Source of the DNA: Pedobacter jeongneungensis | GTDB taxonomy: Bacteria > Bacteroidota > Bacteroidia > Sphingobacteriales > Sphingobacteriaceae | Direction of reading: 5' to 3' | NCBI RefSeq assembly: GCF_000633455.1 | Contig: NZ_AYMG01000028.1 | Span: forward strand, 124,001 to 188,000 | DNA: 64,000 nt | In this document: piece after piece, positions 51,341 through 60,061 of the stretch | How positions within the stretch are numbered: the stretch's first letter is position 1 | Layout of the letters: every line of letters starts with the position of its first letter | The notes under the pieces: generated by a model | The model's database searches: none | The model's input: the letters and a program-made list of their open reading frames with translations, nothing else | Told to the model about the DNA's origin: nothing | Position numbers and translations under genes: made by a program

Positions 51341-51363
51341 AACACAGAATTTTGCTATATTTG
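51331..51363 (+). promoter_or_regulatory. Promoter of the DUF4143 ATPase gene
   Basis: TATATTTG at 51356-51363 is an exact -7 match, with TTTA at 51331-51334 as the -33 candidate, 21 bp upstream. The -33 half lies inside the perfect palindrome. Confidence 0.55.
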
Positions 51364-51383
51364 AGAGAAGCAAAATTTGTAAG

Positions 51384-52508
51384 ATGATTATCAGAAATCT
51401 GCAGAATCACATCGAATCGAAATTTTTTAAACAAAAAGCCATTATTGTTACTGGCGCCAGACAAGTGGGTAAGACCACTATGTTGAAGGAGTTAGTAAAT
51501 AAGAAGGAGTTACCTTTTGTTTTTCTAAATTGCGATGAGGCAAACGTACGTGCTACCTTAACTGATATCAGTATCGAAAGGCTCAAATCAATTATCGGTG
51601 TTAACAAAATCATTTTCATCGACGAAGCACAACGAGTTACCAATATTGGTTTAACCTTAAAACTGATCGTCGATAATTTTACTGATGTCCAGTTATTGGT
51701 TACAGGTTCCTCATCATTAGATCTGGCTGTTGGCATCAAAGAATCATTAACCGGAAGAAAATTCGAATATCACCTCTTCCCTTTTTCTGTTGCAGAACTT
51801 ATTGAAGACACTAATGTGCTTACTGAAGAACAGGCTTTAGAAAAAAGATTAATTTATGGTACTTATCCTGATGCGATCAATTATCCGGGTGAAGAAAAAG
51901 AGCTGTTATTAAATTTGGCAAACAGTTATCTCTTTAAAGATATTTTATCCCTAACAGGCATCCGAAAACCTTTACAGCTCGAAAAACTGGTACAGGCATT
52001 GGCCCTACAGATTGGTAACGAAGTTTCTTATACTGAACTTGGCCAAATGATTGAGGCCGATAAACTTACTGTTGAGCGTTACATCGATTTATTAGAACAA
52101 TGTTTCGTTGTATTTAGGCTAGGTGCTTACAGCAGTAACCTGCGGAACGAAATTAAAAAGAGCAAAAAGATATACTTTTATGATACAGGAATTCGCAACG
52201 CGGTAATCGAAAATTTTAGTATGCTCGGCTTACGACAGGATGCTGGTCAGTTATTCGAAAATTACATTGTATCTGAATACATAAAGGCCAGTAATAATAA
52301 AAGAAAGCATGCAAAATATTATTTTTGGCGCAGTTTTCAGCAACAGGAAATTGATTTAATAGAAGAAGTTGATGGAAAAATAAATGCCATAGAGATCAAG
52401 TGGAACGCGAATAAAAAAGTAAAGTTTCCTTCAACTTTTTTAGATGCATACCCCACTAACGAAACATACGTTATAAATAAAGCTAACTATACCAGTTTCC
52501 TGGTATAA
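51384..52508 (+). CDS. AAA ATPase with DUF4143 (ATP-binding protein)
   Basis: An AAA domain is followed by a DUF4143 C-terminal region. Walker A is GARQVGKTT at about residues 24-32 and Walker B is IIFIDEAQ at about 74-81. The C-terminus contains EIDLIEE and AIEIKW, matching the E-x-D ... E-x-K pattern of a PD-(D/E)XK nuclease fold. The family is widespread, single-gene and of unknown function, often suspected of acting in DNA or stress defence. Its promoter region has two palindromes, suggesting tight control. It has normal length (374). Confidence 0.87.
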   Translation: MIIRNLQNHIESKFFKQKAIIVTGARQVGKTTMLKELVNKKELPFVFLNCDEANVRATLTDISIERLKSIIGVNKIIFIDEAQRVTNIGLTLKLIVDNFTDVQLLVTGSSSLDLAVGIKESLTGRKFEYHLFPFSVAELIEDTNVLTEEQALEKRLIYGTYPDAINYPGEEKELLLNLANSYLFKDILSLTGIRKPLQLEKLVQALALQIGNEVSYTELGQMIEADKLTVERYIDLLEQCFVVFRLGAYSSNLRNEIKKSKKIYFYDTGIRNAVIENFSMLGLRQDAGQLFENYIVSEYIKASNNKRKHAKYYFWRSFQQQEIDLIEEVDGKINAIEIKWNANKKVKFPSTFLDAYPTNETYVINKANYTSFLV

Positions 52509-52528
52509 AATAATCGCCTGCAAAAAAA

Positions 52529-53935
52529 ATGAAATTTTTCAAAATATTGTCCTTATCGCTGTGCTTAGCAATTGCAGCAAATGCTCAAAACAGGATACAA
52601 AACATCGAAAAAGCCTTTAATAATTTATTAAACGACGAACAGGCAAAACATGCTCTAGTATCTCTTTGTGTTTTGGATGCCAGTACAGGCAAAACATTAT
52701 ATGCCAAAAATGAGCAGATTGGTCTGGCCACTGCTTCAACACTAAAAACCATTACCGCAGCAACAGCTTTCAGTATTTTAGGGAAAGATTTTCAGTTTCA
52801 GACTAATTTGGCCTATACCGGAACAATTACTACAGATGGAACATTAAAAGGTAACCTGATCATTATCGGTAGCGGCGATCCAACTTTGGGTTCGTGGCGT
52901 TATCAAAATAAAGAAAACGCTGTTTTAACCGCCTGGGTTGCGGCCATAAAAGCTGCAGGTATTAAAAAGATTGAAGGTGCGGTAATTGGTGATGACCGTA
53001 TTTTCGGCACACAAACCACACCTGAAGGTTGGGTTTGGCAGGATATCGGCAATTATTACGGTGCCGGAACTTCTGGCCTAGCCTGGAGGGAAAATCAATT
53101 CGATATACATTTAAGGCCAGGAAGCAGCACAGCAGATGAAGTGAAAATTGTAAAAACAGCCCCAGCTACACCTTATGTGCAAATTGTAAATGAGTTAAAA
53201 ACCGGAGCATCTGGAACTGGCGATAGAAGTTATGCTTTTCTTCCGCCTTACAGCAATGTTGCTTACCTCCGCGGTAGCTGGGGTATTGGCATTGCCAAAA
53301 CAGGTATTTCTGTTGCCCTCCCCGACCCCGCTTTTGATTGCGCCTACCGTTTACAGGATACTTTGAAGAGATTGGGGATTTCGACCGGTCAGCAGGCCAC
53401 AACGGCAAGGTTAATGACCTTGAACAATCAGGTCATCCCTTCGGTTACACAGAAAATAAGTACCATCAGTTCGCCAAGCTTAAGTGAGATTACTTACTGG
53501 TTTTTAAAGAAAAGCATCAATTTATATGGCGAATCACTTTTAAAAACCATTGCCATAAAATCGGGCAAAGCAGGTACAACCAGTAAAGGCGCTGAAACTG
53601 AAATCAATTTCTGGGCTGATAAAGGAGTTGATAGAACAGCATTGAATATTATCGATGGCAGCGGACTCTCACCAGGCGACCGAATCACAACCTCGGCAAT
53701 GGCTAATGTGCTTTTTCAGATTCAGAAAGAAAACTGGTTTCCTGATTATTATAAAGCCCTGCCAGAATACAATGGTATGAAAATTAAAAGCGGAACCATA
53801 AACGATGTTTCGGCATTTGCAGGTTACCATACGGACGCGGCTGGTAACAAATATGTGGTGGTGATTAATATTAATAATTATAGCGGAAACAGTATCAACA
53901 AAAAGTTGTTTAAGGTATTAGATGAATTAAAATAA
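52529..53935 (+). CDS. dacB: D-alanyl-D-alanine carboxypeptidase/endopeptidase (PBP4 type)
   Basis: A periplasmic peptidase of the S13 family that trims cell-wall peptides. It has a signal peptide (1-19, ANAQ), the S-x-x-K catalytic pair Ser70 and Lys73 (TASTLK), and a final K-S-G-T motif (KIKSGTIND). The usual S-x-N-like and IDGSGLS segments are also present. Its 468 residues match the family. It lies 20 bp after the DUF4143 gene and 18 bp before a small hypothetical. Confidence 0.93.
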   Translation: MKFFKILSLSLCLAIAANAQNRIQNIEKAFNNLLNDEQAKHALVSLCVLDASTGKTLYAKNEQIGLATASTLKTITAATAFSILGKDFQFQTNLAYTGTITTDGTLKGNLIIIGSGDPTLGSWRYQNKENAVLTAWVAAIKAAGIKKIEGAVIGDDRIFGTQTTPEGWVWQDIGNYYGAGTSGLAWRENQFDIHLRPGSSTADEVKIVKTAPATPYVQIVNELKTGASGTGDRSYAFLPPYSNVAYLRGSWGIGIAKTGISVALPDPAFDCAYRLQDTLKRLGISTGQQATTARLMTLNNQVIPSVTQKISTISSPSLSEITYWFLKKSINLYGESLLKTIAIKSGKAGTTSKGAETEINFWADKGVDRTALNIIDGSGLSPGDRITTSAMANVLFQIQKENWFPDYYKALPEYNGMKIKSGTINDVSAFAGYHTDAAGNKYVVVININNYSGNSINKKLFKVLDELK

Positions 53936-53953
53936 TCCCAAACTAAAAATAAT

Positions 53954-54313
53954 ATGGCGCTTTTTGTAAAAAATCTTCAAACTGTTGATGGACTGATTTC
54001 GAACTTATATAAAGGTATTTCAGCAGAAGAAATGACTAAAAAAATCATTGATCTAATGGAGCAGCAAGGTTATAACGTTACAAATGATCAGTATGGAAAT
54101 TTAATCTTAGAAAAAGGCAGCCGTATAAAACGACTTTTACTGGGTGCTTTTGTAACTTATTTTAAATTTAGCGTAACAATGGCTCCGGGTGTTGATGGTG
54201 AACTTACCGTTAATATTTTTCAGCAATCAAGTGGCATGTCAGGCGGTTTAATCGGCATGAACCAGATCAAAACGGAACTTGCCAGGTTAAACTTTTTGTT
54301 TTCTAATATTTAG
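53954..54313 (+). CDS. Hypothetical protein, 119 residues
   Basis: I recognise no family. The sequence has no signal peptide. It begins with an amphipathic helix, and the middle holds a basic patch (KGSRIKRLLLG) followed by two beta strands. A Gly/Met-rich stretch precedes the C-terminal helix. It follows dacB closely, so the two are probably co-transcribed. It could be a small cytosolic alpha/beta protein. No function is suggested. Confidence 0.6.
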   Translation: MALFVKNLQTVDGLISNLYKGISAEEMTKKIIDLMEQQGYNVTNDQYGNLILEKGSRIKRLLLGAFVTYFKFSVTMAPGVDGELTVNIFQQSSGMSGGLIGMNQIKTELARLNFLFSNI

Positions 54314-54336
54314 TAAGTATTAAAAATAATCCCATT

Positions 54337-54430
54337 CCGTGGTCTGTGTCCTCACAGAACACTCGTAAAATTAGTTATTACTTCCTACAATATCATATTC
54401 ATAGATGGTCTGTGCGGACACAGACCATGG
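54337..54430. repeat. Widely spaced inverted repeat (GGTCTGTGTCC)
   Basis: CCGTGGTCTGTGTCC (54337-54351) pairs with GGACACAGACCATGG (54416-54430) with one mismatch. The loop of 64 bp contains a second partial CACAGA. It lies in the gap before the convergent ABC genes. Confidence 0.55.
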
Positions 54431-54450
54431 ATAAGGAGTCCTATAGAAAA

Positions 54451-54575
54451 GTCGTCATTTCGAGCGGAGCCGATAGCTATCGGGTGCAACGCAGTCGAGA
54501 ACCCGAAGGCTCAGCGAAGCAAAATCTGCCTCGATAGATCTCTCCATTCCGCTGCGCTTCAGTCGAGATGACGAC
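54451..54575. repeat. Long dispersed inverted repeat (GTCATTTCGAG family)
   Basis: GTCGTCATTTCGAG (54451-54464) pairs with GTCGAGATGACGAC (54562-54575) at about 12 of 14 bases. The interior holds CCGATAGCTATCGG at 54470-54483 and further CG-rich hairpins. A shorter relative lies at 57870-57920. Confidence 0.7.
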
Positions 54576-54579
54576 CTGT

Positions 54580-55710
54580 TCAAATATCAATGTAATTATC
54601 ATTCAAATAATTTCTCCTGAAAACCAACCAAGCCACAACAATGTTTAGTGGAATTAGCATTAAGCCTAAGCCAAACATAATAAACACATAAAAGAGGAAA
54701 AACAGGCAAAAAACACCTATCAAAAATCCTTTAACCTGAATCTCATTCAGCAGAAGCAAACTTCTAAATAAAAGTATAGCAGAAAAAGCGAATACAGCTA
54801 ACTCCGGTGAAGTTATTGGCCCAAAACGAGTAAATATCCAACATATTTCGGGCAATAATAAAATGAGATAGTTTAAGCAGAAGCTAAAAAACACCTTGGG
54901 CTTACTAAAAGGAAAATTTGGCAAAAAGGACAAATAACGGTCATTGAAAATTTTCTCCTGATAAATGAGCACAACATGCGCCACAACAATGGAGGAAATA
55001 ATGAGCATGAGTAACCTGAAATTATCTTCCAGATCAGAAAAAAGCATAAAAACACTTGAAATCAATACCCAGGAAAGCAGTTTGGTTAATAAATAGGCCA
55101 GTTTCGATCGGTTAAAAACCTGAAATGTGTACAATAAAAACACAGATTTGTTCCATTTCCGACTTACTCTGATTAGCCAGTTGGGTTTACTGCTTTCAAT
55201 TAAACGATTACTTTCTTTTAAAATAATATAAGCACCTGCAATAATCAGCAGCAGCTGAAAGAACAAAATCCCAATAGAAATAAGATAAAAACCAAATACT
55301 AACCCAATCACTACGGCATATAAAGTAAAGCACCAAACAGGAATAAATATATAAGCCAACACTTTAGACCAGCTGAGAAACTGTTGTTTTTTTGAGGATG
55401 AGGTAAAACTGTAGTATAAAAACTCCAGTTGAGGCAAAGCAAGCTGGTTAAGCACATATTTTAGGCTCTTATAACCATATAATAAACTTGCAACAAGATA
55501 AAAAGCCATGATTAATGGATTACTTACCAAACTTATGGTAAAGAAAAACTGCCAGAAATCAATTTGCTCTGGCCGAACTGTACCTAAAGTGTTAATGAAT
55601 AAACAGTAACTGATCAACATGACGAAAACGAATACCAGCATACCTGCATGGGTACGGTAAAACCCATCCACAAATATTTTCCTTAAAGCAACATTCGAAA
55701 GCGGAAACAT
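54580..55710 (-). CDS. Polytopic membrane protein, probable ABC transporter permease
   Basis: A 376-residue protein with about eight to ten hydrophobic helices and few conserved polar motifs. I cannot assign it to a named family, but its stop-start overlap with the ATPase gene (the two share base 55710) shows that they form one unit. It probably is the membrane part of a two-gene exporter or of a lantibiotic-type immunity pump. The pair has no visible substrate-binding protein. Confidence 0.7.
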   Translation of the reverse strand: MFPLSNVALRKIFVDGFYRTHAGMLVFVFVMLISYCLFINTLGTVRPEQIDFWQFFFTISLVSNPLIMAFYLVASLLYGYKSLKYVLNQLALPQLEFLYYSFTSSSKKQQFLSWSKVLAYIFIPVWCFTLYAVVIGLVFGFYLISIGILFFQLLLIIAGAYIILKESNRLIESSKPNWLIRVSRKWNKSVFLLYTFQVFNRSKLAYLLTKLLSWVLISSVFMLFSDLEDNFRLLMLIISSIVVAHVVLIYQEKIFNDRYLSFLPNFPFSKPKVFFSFCLNYLILLLPEICWIFTRFGPITSPELAVFAFSAILLFRSLLLLNEIQVKGFLIGVFCLFFLFYVFIMFGLGLMLIPLNIVVAWLVFRRNYLNDNYIDI

Positions 55711-56342
55711 TAAAAATTCGGAGTTAATTGTTTATCCTCAATATTAAGTTGTTTAAGTCCGGGCAATTTTAACCCATCCAAAGGCTGGTGCGATGATAAG
55801 ATGAAACTAATCTTCTCTTTCTCATGTTTTTCATTAATCCATCGGTACAATATCTCAAGAGATTCTGCATCAATGGTATTTAAAGGTTCATCTAATAAAA
55901 TCAGTTTAGGTTTGCCCAAAAAAGCCAGCACCAGCGAAAGTTTTTTCAGCATACCGCTGGAATAAGAACCCAATGGATTGTTGATATAATCTTGCATTCC
56001 GATATCGGTTATTAAAGCCTCTGCCTGACCAGGAATTGCCCCCTTAGCTTTGGCAAAAAGACCGATCATCTCAGCTCCGCTCAAAAACTCGGGAAATAAT
56101 GGCTCGGCAGCGGCAAAATTGACCAGTTTCCGATAAGAAACACCATGATTTTTTAAATAAACGGTGCCAATTGAGATACCACCCTTAAAAGACAATATCC
56201 CGGCAATTGCTTTCAATAAGGTACTTTTTCCTGTACCATTGCTTCCTTTTATCCAAAAAACACCTTCAGGAAGCTTAATATTATCTATCTTTAAAACGAG
56301 ATGATCGAAGTAAGATTTTTCAAATTGATTGAAGTGCAGCAT
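55710..56342 (-). CDS. ABC transporter ATP-binding protein, short form
   Basis: A 210-residue nucleotide-binding subunit. Walker A is GSNGTGKST near residues 34-42, the signature is YSSGMLKKLSL, and Walker B is LILLDEPLNTID. The H-loop His occurs in SSHQ. The signature SSGM in place of SGGQ is a common variant in small exporter families. It partners the downstream permease gene, with which it overlaps by one base. The substrate is unknown. Confidence 0.87.
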   Translation of the reverse strand: MLHFNQFEKSYFDHLVLKIDNIKLPEGVFWIKGSNGTGKSTLLKAIAGILSFKGGISIGTVYLKNHGVSYRKLVNFAAAEPLFPEFLSGAEMIGLFAKAKGAIPGQAEALITDIGMQDYINNPLGSYSSGMLKKLSLVLAFLGKPKLILLDEPLNTIDAESLEILYRWINEKHEKEKISFILSSHQPLDGLKLPGLKQLNIEDKQLTPNF

Positions 56343-56364
56343 AAAACCATTTTATTTCTGACTT

Positions 56365-56372
56365 TATTTTTG
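56365..56372 (+). promoter_or_regulatory. -7 element before the GNAT gene
   Basis: TATTTTTG matches TAnnTTTG exactly, 45 bases upstream of the ATG at 56418. No clear -33 element is seen. Confidence 0.4.
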
Positions 56373-56417
56373 TTGAAAAGTTACAGGCCACCCTCATCTT
56401 GGTAAAATCCTACATCA

Positions 56418-56927
56418 ATGCAACTAACTTTACGTCCTTACCAGCCCAGCGATGTTGAAAGTTTGGTTAAATACGCCAATAATTTCAATATTTCTAAATA
56501 CCTGACCAATAAATTCCCATTTCCATATGAGAAAAAAGATGGGGAAGCTTTTATTCAACTTGCTTTAAGCCATCATCCTTTACAAATTAAGGCCATTGTA
56601 TTTAACGGTGAAGTAATAGGATCGATAGGTGTGCATCAACTCAATGATATTTATAGCAAAAGTGCAGAAATGGGTTATTGGATTGCTGAAGAATATTGGG
56701 GAAAAGGAATTGTTCCGCTTGCCATAAAAGAAATGCTTCAATATGGTTTCGCTACCTTCGATATTGATAGAATTTTTGCACGGACAACACATACCAATCT
56801 GGCTTCGCAGCGGGTTTTAAAGAAATCAGGCTTTATTTTCGAGGCAGAATTAAAAGCCACTATTTTTAAAAATGGCGAATATTTTGATGAACTGATTTTT
56901 GGGTTCAGGAAACATAAACTGGTTTAA
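56418..56927 (+). CDS. GNAT family N-acetyltransferase (RimJ/RimL type)
   Basis: An acetyl-CoA-dependent transferase of 169 residues with the RimJ-like opening LTLRPYQPSDVESLVKYAN. The GYWIAEEYWGKGI segment carries the CoA-binding loop, and TTHTNLASQRVLKKSGF is the typical C-terminal block. Relatives acetylate ribosomal N-termini or small molecules. It is divergent to the ABC ATPase gene and probably independent. Confidence 0.9.
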   Translation: MQLTLRPYQPSDVESLVKYANNFNISKYLTNKFPFPYEKKDGEAFIQLALSHHPLQIKAIVFNGEVIGSIGVHQLNDIYSKSAEMGYWIAEEYWGKGIVPLAIKEMLQYGFATFDIDRIFARTTHTNLASQRVLKKSGFIFEAELKATIFKNGEYFDELIFGFRKHKLV

Positions 56928-57001
56928 AGGCAGCATTAAAACATTTTGTTAAAATCAAAGGCTTATTGCGTAAATTCGTGCAAACCAAAAACAACAAAGC
57001 A

Positions 57002-57850
57002 ATGAGATTATCAATCAAATCAGTAATGCTGTTTGTTGCACTTTTAGGTGCAGCAGATTTCGCAAATGCCCAGGAAGCCAAATTCCCACAACCGAGTAGT
57101 GGTCAAACCATCATCCAGGATTTTGGATTGGGAAAAATAACTTTAACCTATTCCCGTCCGAATGTTAAAGGCCGCAAAATTTTTGGCGGAATGGAACCCA
57201 TGGGCACAGTTTGGCGCAATGGAGCAAATGCAGCAACACGCATTAAATTTACCGATGCCGTTAAAATTGAAGGCAAAGATTTACCGGCCGGCGAATATGG
57301 CCTGTTCAGTATCCCCGGCAAAAACGAATGGACCGTTATTTTTAATAAAATTGCCGATCAATGGGGTGCGTACGAGTATAAAGAAAGTGATGATGTGTTG
57401 CGCGTAAAAGTAAAAACAACAACTTTAAAAGATAAAGTAGAAACTTTAACCATGCAATTTTCGGCAGTTAGCGAAACTTCTGCAACTTTAAATATGATGT
57501 GGGAGAATAGTGCCTATGCAATCAACATCACTACTTCTATTGATGAAAAAGTAATGGCCAATATCGCCAAAGCAATGAAAGGTGAAAAGAAACCATATTT
57601 TGCTGCTGCACAATATTATTTGCAAAACGGAAAAGATTTAAAACAAGCTTTAGCATGGATGACCGAAGCAGAAAAGTCAGATCCAAAAGCGCCCTGGTTT
57701 AAATTATGGAAAGGTCGTATCCAATTAAAAATGGGCGATAAAGCAGCCGCAGCAACTACTGCACAACAGGGTATTGATGTTGCTAAAGCACAAAAGGTTG
57801 ATGAATATGTAAGGTTGAATTCTGAACTTTTGGCGGAAGCTAAAAAATAA
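57002..57850 (+). CDS. DUF2911 domain secreted protein
   Basis: The longer frame starts with TTG at 56966. I prefer the ATG at 57002, which gives a proper signal peptide (about 24 residues, ending NAQ). The DUF2911 domain covers about 30-160 (TLTYSRPNVKGRKIFGG, ...VWRNGANAATRI, ...GEYGLFSIPG). The remaining 100 residues are helical and TPR-like (YYLQNGKDLKQALAWMTEAEKSDPKAPW). The family is typical of Bacteroidota; its role is unknown. A possible -7 TAAATTCG lies at 56971-56978. Confidence 0.88.
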   Translation: MRLSIKSVMLFVALLGAADFANAQEAKFPQPSSGQTIIQDFGLGKITLTYSRPNVKGRKIFGGMEPMGTVWRNGANAATRIKFTDAVKIEGKDLPAGEYGLFSIPGKNEWTVIFNKIADQWGAYEYKESDDVLRVKVKTTTLKDKVETLTMQFSAVSETSATLNMMWENSAYAINITTSIDEKVMANIAKAMKGEKKPYFAAAQYYLQNGKDLKQALAWMTEAEKSDPKAPWFKLWKGRIQLKMGDKAAAATTAQQGIDVAKAQKVDEYVRLNSELLAEAKK

Positions 57851-57869
57851 TGAGATAACTACCCCCACG

Positions 57870-57920
57870 ATGCCGTCATTTCGAGCGGACCCGATAGCTA
57901 TCGGATCGAGATGACGGCAT
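57870..57920. repeat. Dispersed inverted repeat (GTCATTTCGAG family)
   Basis: ATGCCGTCATTTCGA (57870-57884) pairs with TCGAGATGACGGCAT (57906-57920) with one mismatch. The loop contains CCGATAGCTATCGG (57891-57904). Confidence 0.7.
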
Positions 57921-57959
57921 TAATTAAGTATCGTTCCTCTCCATAAACTACCAATCTAA

Positions 57960-58045
57960 GTAGCATAAACCCGATTGTAATGAAAAGCCCGCAATCCCGA
58001 TTTTTCATCGGGAGAGGACTTGTAATGAAAAGCGGGACTAACCCC
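57960..58045. repeat. Short direct repeats in the gap before eno
   Basis: TTGTAATGAAAAGC occurs at about 57975 and again at about 58021, each followed by CG-rich bases. A hairpin with CCCGAT/ATCGGG arms lies between them. No gene is seen here. Confidence 0.5.
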
Positions 58046-58220
58046 AACCGAAGTAATACTGCAATTGCTTTTCAAATTAACATGAAGGCTCTTATGCACA
58101 TTAAGCTACCGACTTAAACATAAGTTTCAACCAATATTAATTTAAAATTAACCATCGGTTAACTCAAACAACTATCGTAACATTAACCCTTAAAACGCTT
58201 TATTTATTTAAAAAATATAC

Positions 58221-58228
58221 TAACTTTG
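58221..58228 (+). promoter_or_regulatory. -7 element of eno
   Basis: TAACTTTG matches the consensus exactly, 68 bases before the eno ATG. The -33 region is T-rich only. Confidence 0.5.
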
Positions 58229-58235
58229 ATGTTGC

Positions 58236-58264
58236 GCTTAGTAATTGTACTTTTTACACTAAGC
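58236..58264 (+). promoter_or_regulatory. Hairpin in the eno leader
   Basis: GCTTAGT (58236-58242) pairs with ACTAAGC (58258-58264). It lies near the predicted 5' end of the eno message, so it may stabilise it. Confidence 0.4.
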
Positions 58265-58296
58265 AGGTTAAAAAATCAATAAAAAATCAAATAAAA

Positions 58297-59592
58297 ATGA
58301 GCATAATCGTTAATGTCCATGCCAGACAGATTCTCGATTCGAGAGGCAATCCAACAGTAGAAGTAGAAGTTGTAACAGAGGCAGGCGCTTTTGGCCGTGC
58401 AGCTGTACCAAGCGGTGCATCTACTGGACAATATGAGGCTGTTGAATTACGTGATGGTGATAAATCTACATATTTAGGTAAAGGTGTTTTAAAAGCTGTA
58501 GAAAATGTAAATACTAAAATTGCTGATGCATTAAGAGGTATTGATGTTTTTGAGCAAAATACAATTGATAAAATTATGTTAGACCTGGATGGTACCGAAA
58601 ACAAAGGTAACTTAGGTGCTAATGCTATTTTAGGTGTTTCTTTGGCTGCTGCTAAAGCTGCTGCTGACGAAATCGGTCAACCATTATACCGTTATATTGG
58701 TGGTGTTAATGCAAACACTTTACCAATTCCGATGATGAACATCATCAACGGTGGTTCTCACTCCGATGCACCTATCGCTTTCCAGGAATTTATGATTATG
58801 CCAGTTGGCGCTCCTTCGTTCTCGGAAGCTTTACGTTGGGGAACTGAAGTTTTTCATAGCTTAAAGAAAATTCTTCATGATAGAGGTTTATCTACTGCAG
58901 TAGGTGATGAAGGTGGTTTTGCACCAACTTTCGATGGTACTGAAGATGCAATTGAAACGGTATTAAAAGCAATTGAAACTGCTGGTTACAAACCAGGTTC
59001 TCAAATCTGTTTAGCTTTGGATTGTGCTTCATCTGAGTTCTACAAAGATGGTAAATACGACTATACTAAATTTGAAGGTGCTACTGGTGTAATTCGTTCA
59101 AGCGAAGAGCAGGCACAATATTTAGCTGATCTTTCTGCAAAATATCCAATTATCTCTATTGAAGATGGTATGGATGAAAACGACTGGACTGGCTGGAAAA
59201 GCTTAACCGATAAAATTGGTGACCATGTTCAATTGGTTGGTGATGATTTATTTGTAACCAACGTTACGCGTTTACAACGTGGTATCGACGAGGCTACTGC
59301 TAACTCAATCCTGGTAAAAGTTAACCAGATCGGTTCTTTAACTGAAACCATCAATGCAGTAACTTTAGCTCAAAACAGTGGTTATACTTCGGTAATGAGT
59401 CACCGTTCTGGCGAAACTGAAGATGTTACGATTGCTGATTTAGCTGTTGCATTAAACTGCGGACAGATTAAAACCGGTTCTGCATCACGTTCAGACAGGA
59501 TTGCAAAATACAATCAATTATTACGTATTGAAGAAGAATTAGGTGAAAACGCACGTTTCATCGGTTCAAAATTCAAATACGCTAAGAAATAA
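58297..59592 (+). CDS. eno: Enolase
   Basis: It converts 2-phosphoglycerate to phosphoenolpyruvate in glycolysis. The conserved opening ARQILDSRGNPTVEVEV, VGDEGGFAPTF, the metal-binding region (SIEDGMDENDW, LVGDDLFVTN) and the SHRSGETED block with catalytic Lys segment (ILVKVNQIGSLTE) are all present. Its 431 residues are normal. It has its own promoter, is followed by two hairpins, and is adjacent to a small cell-division-type protein. Confidence 0.98.
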   Translation: MSIIVNVHARQILDSRGNPTVEVEVVTEAGAFGRAAVPSGASTGQYEAVELRDGDKSTYLGKGVLKAVENVNTKIADALRGIDVFEQNTIDKIMLDLDGTENKGNLGANAILGVSLAAAKAAADEIGQPLYRYIGGVNANTLPIPMMNIINGGSHSDAPIAFQEFMIMPVGAPSFSEALRWGTEVFHSLKKILHDRGLSTAVGDEGGFAPTFDGTEDAIETVLKAIETAGYKPGSQICLALDCASSEFYKDGKYDYTKFEGATGVIRSSEEQAQYLADLSAKYPIISIEDGMDENDWTGWKSLTDKIGDHVQLVGDDLFVTNVTRLQRGIDEATANSILVKVNQIGSLTETINAVTLAQNSGYTSVMSHRSGETEDVTIADLAVALNCGQIKTGSASRSDRIAKYNQLLRIEEELGENARFIGSKFKYAKK

Positions 59593-59593
59593 T

Positions 59594-59623
59594 TATAGCA
59601 TTGGGTTTAAACCCAATGCTATA
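59594..59623. repeat. 30-bp perfect palindrome after eno
   Basis: TATAGCATTGGGTTT pairs perfectly with AAACCCAATGCTATA. It is followed by a separate terminator. It could be a mobile or regulatory palindrome. Confidence 0.65.
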
Positions 59624-59652
59624 GTGTTAACAAGTTGAAAAACTTATTTGGA

Positions 59653-59691
59653 AAACATCCGGAGATTTTAAATCTTCGGATGTTTTTATTT
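59653..59691 (+). terminator. Intrinsic terminator after eno
   Basis: AACATCCG and CGGATGTT form the stem, extended by AGATTT/AAATCT, and a T-run follows. Confidence 0.7.
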
Positions 59692-59697
59692 TAATAC

Positions 59698-59705
59698 TAT
59701 ATTTG
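59698..59705 (+). promoter_or_regulatory. -7 element before the FtsB/DivIC-like gene
   Basis: TATATTTG matches TAnnTTTG exactly, 52 bases upstream of the ATG at 59758. Confidence 0.45.
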
Positions 59706-59757
59706 TTTGTTGGATTTGATCTTCTCAAATCTCACATCAAAAATATCATATCAATAT

Positions 59758-60057
59758 ATGAAACGTTTAATAGATCTTTTTCGCAATAAATATTTCCTTG
59801 CTACGGTCGCTTTTGCGATGTGGATGCTATTTTTCGACAAAAATGATATGATGTCTCAGTATGAATACCGTAGTCAGGCAAATAAATTGCAGGAAGAAAA
59901 AGAATATTTCGAAAAAGAAACTGCCCAGGTTAAAAAAGATCTTAATGAACTAAATACCAATCTGAATACGGCCGAAAAATTTGCCCGCGAAAAATACTTC
60001 ATGAAAAAAGACAATGAAGATGTTTTCGTGATCATTCAGGAAGAGAAGAAGGATTAG
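59758..60057 (+). CDS. FtsB/DivIC-like septum formation protein
   Basis: The longer frame begins with TTG at 59707. The ATG at 59758 gives the normal form, a short cytoplasmic part, a transmembrane helix (about 11-24) and a coiled coil (about 34-80). Family members stabilise the divisome with FtsL and FtsQ. Its position directly after eno is the usual one for this family in many bacteria, which supports the call. The length of 100 is typical. Confidence 0.85.
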   Translation: MKRLIDLFRNKYFLATVAFAMWMLFFDKNDMMSQYEYRSQANKLQEEKEYFEKETAQVKKDLNELNTNLNTAEKFAREKYFMKKDNEDVFVIIQEEKKD

Positions 60058-60061
60058 CTTT

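Noticed and set aside
54346..54537. 63-codon frame before the ABC unit
   Set aside because: It runs through two inverted repeats and has no recognisable product.
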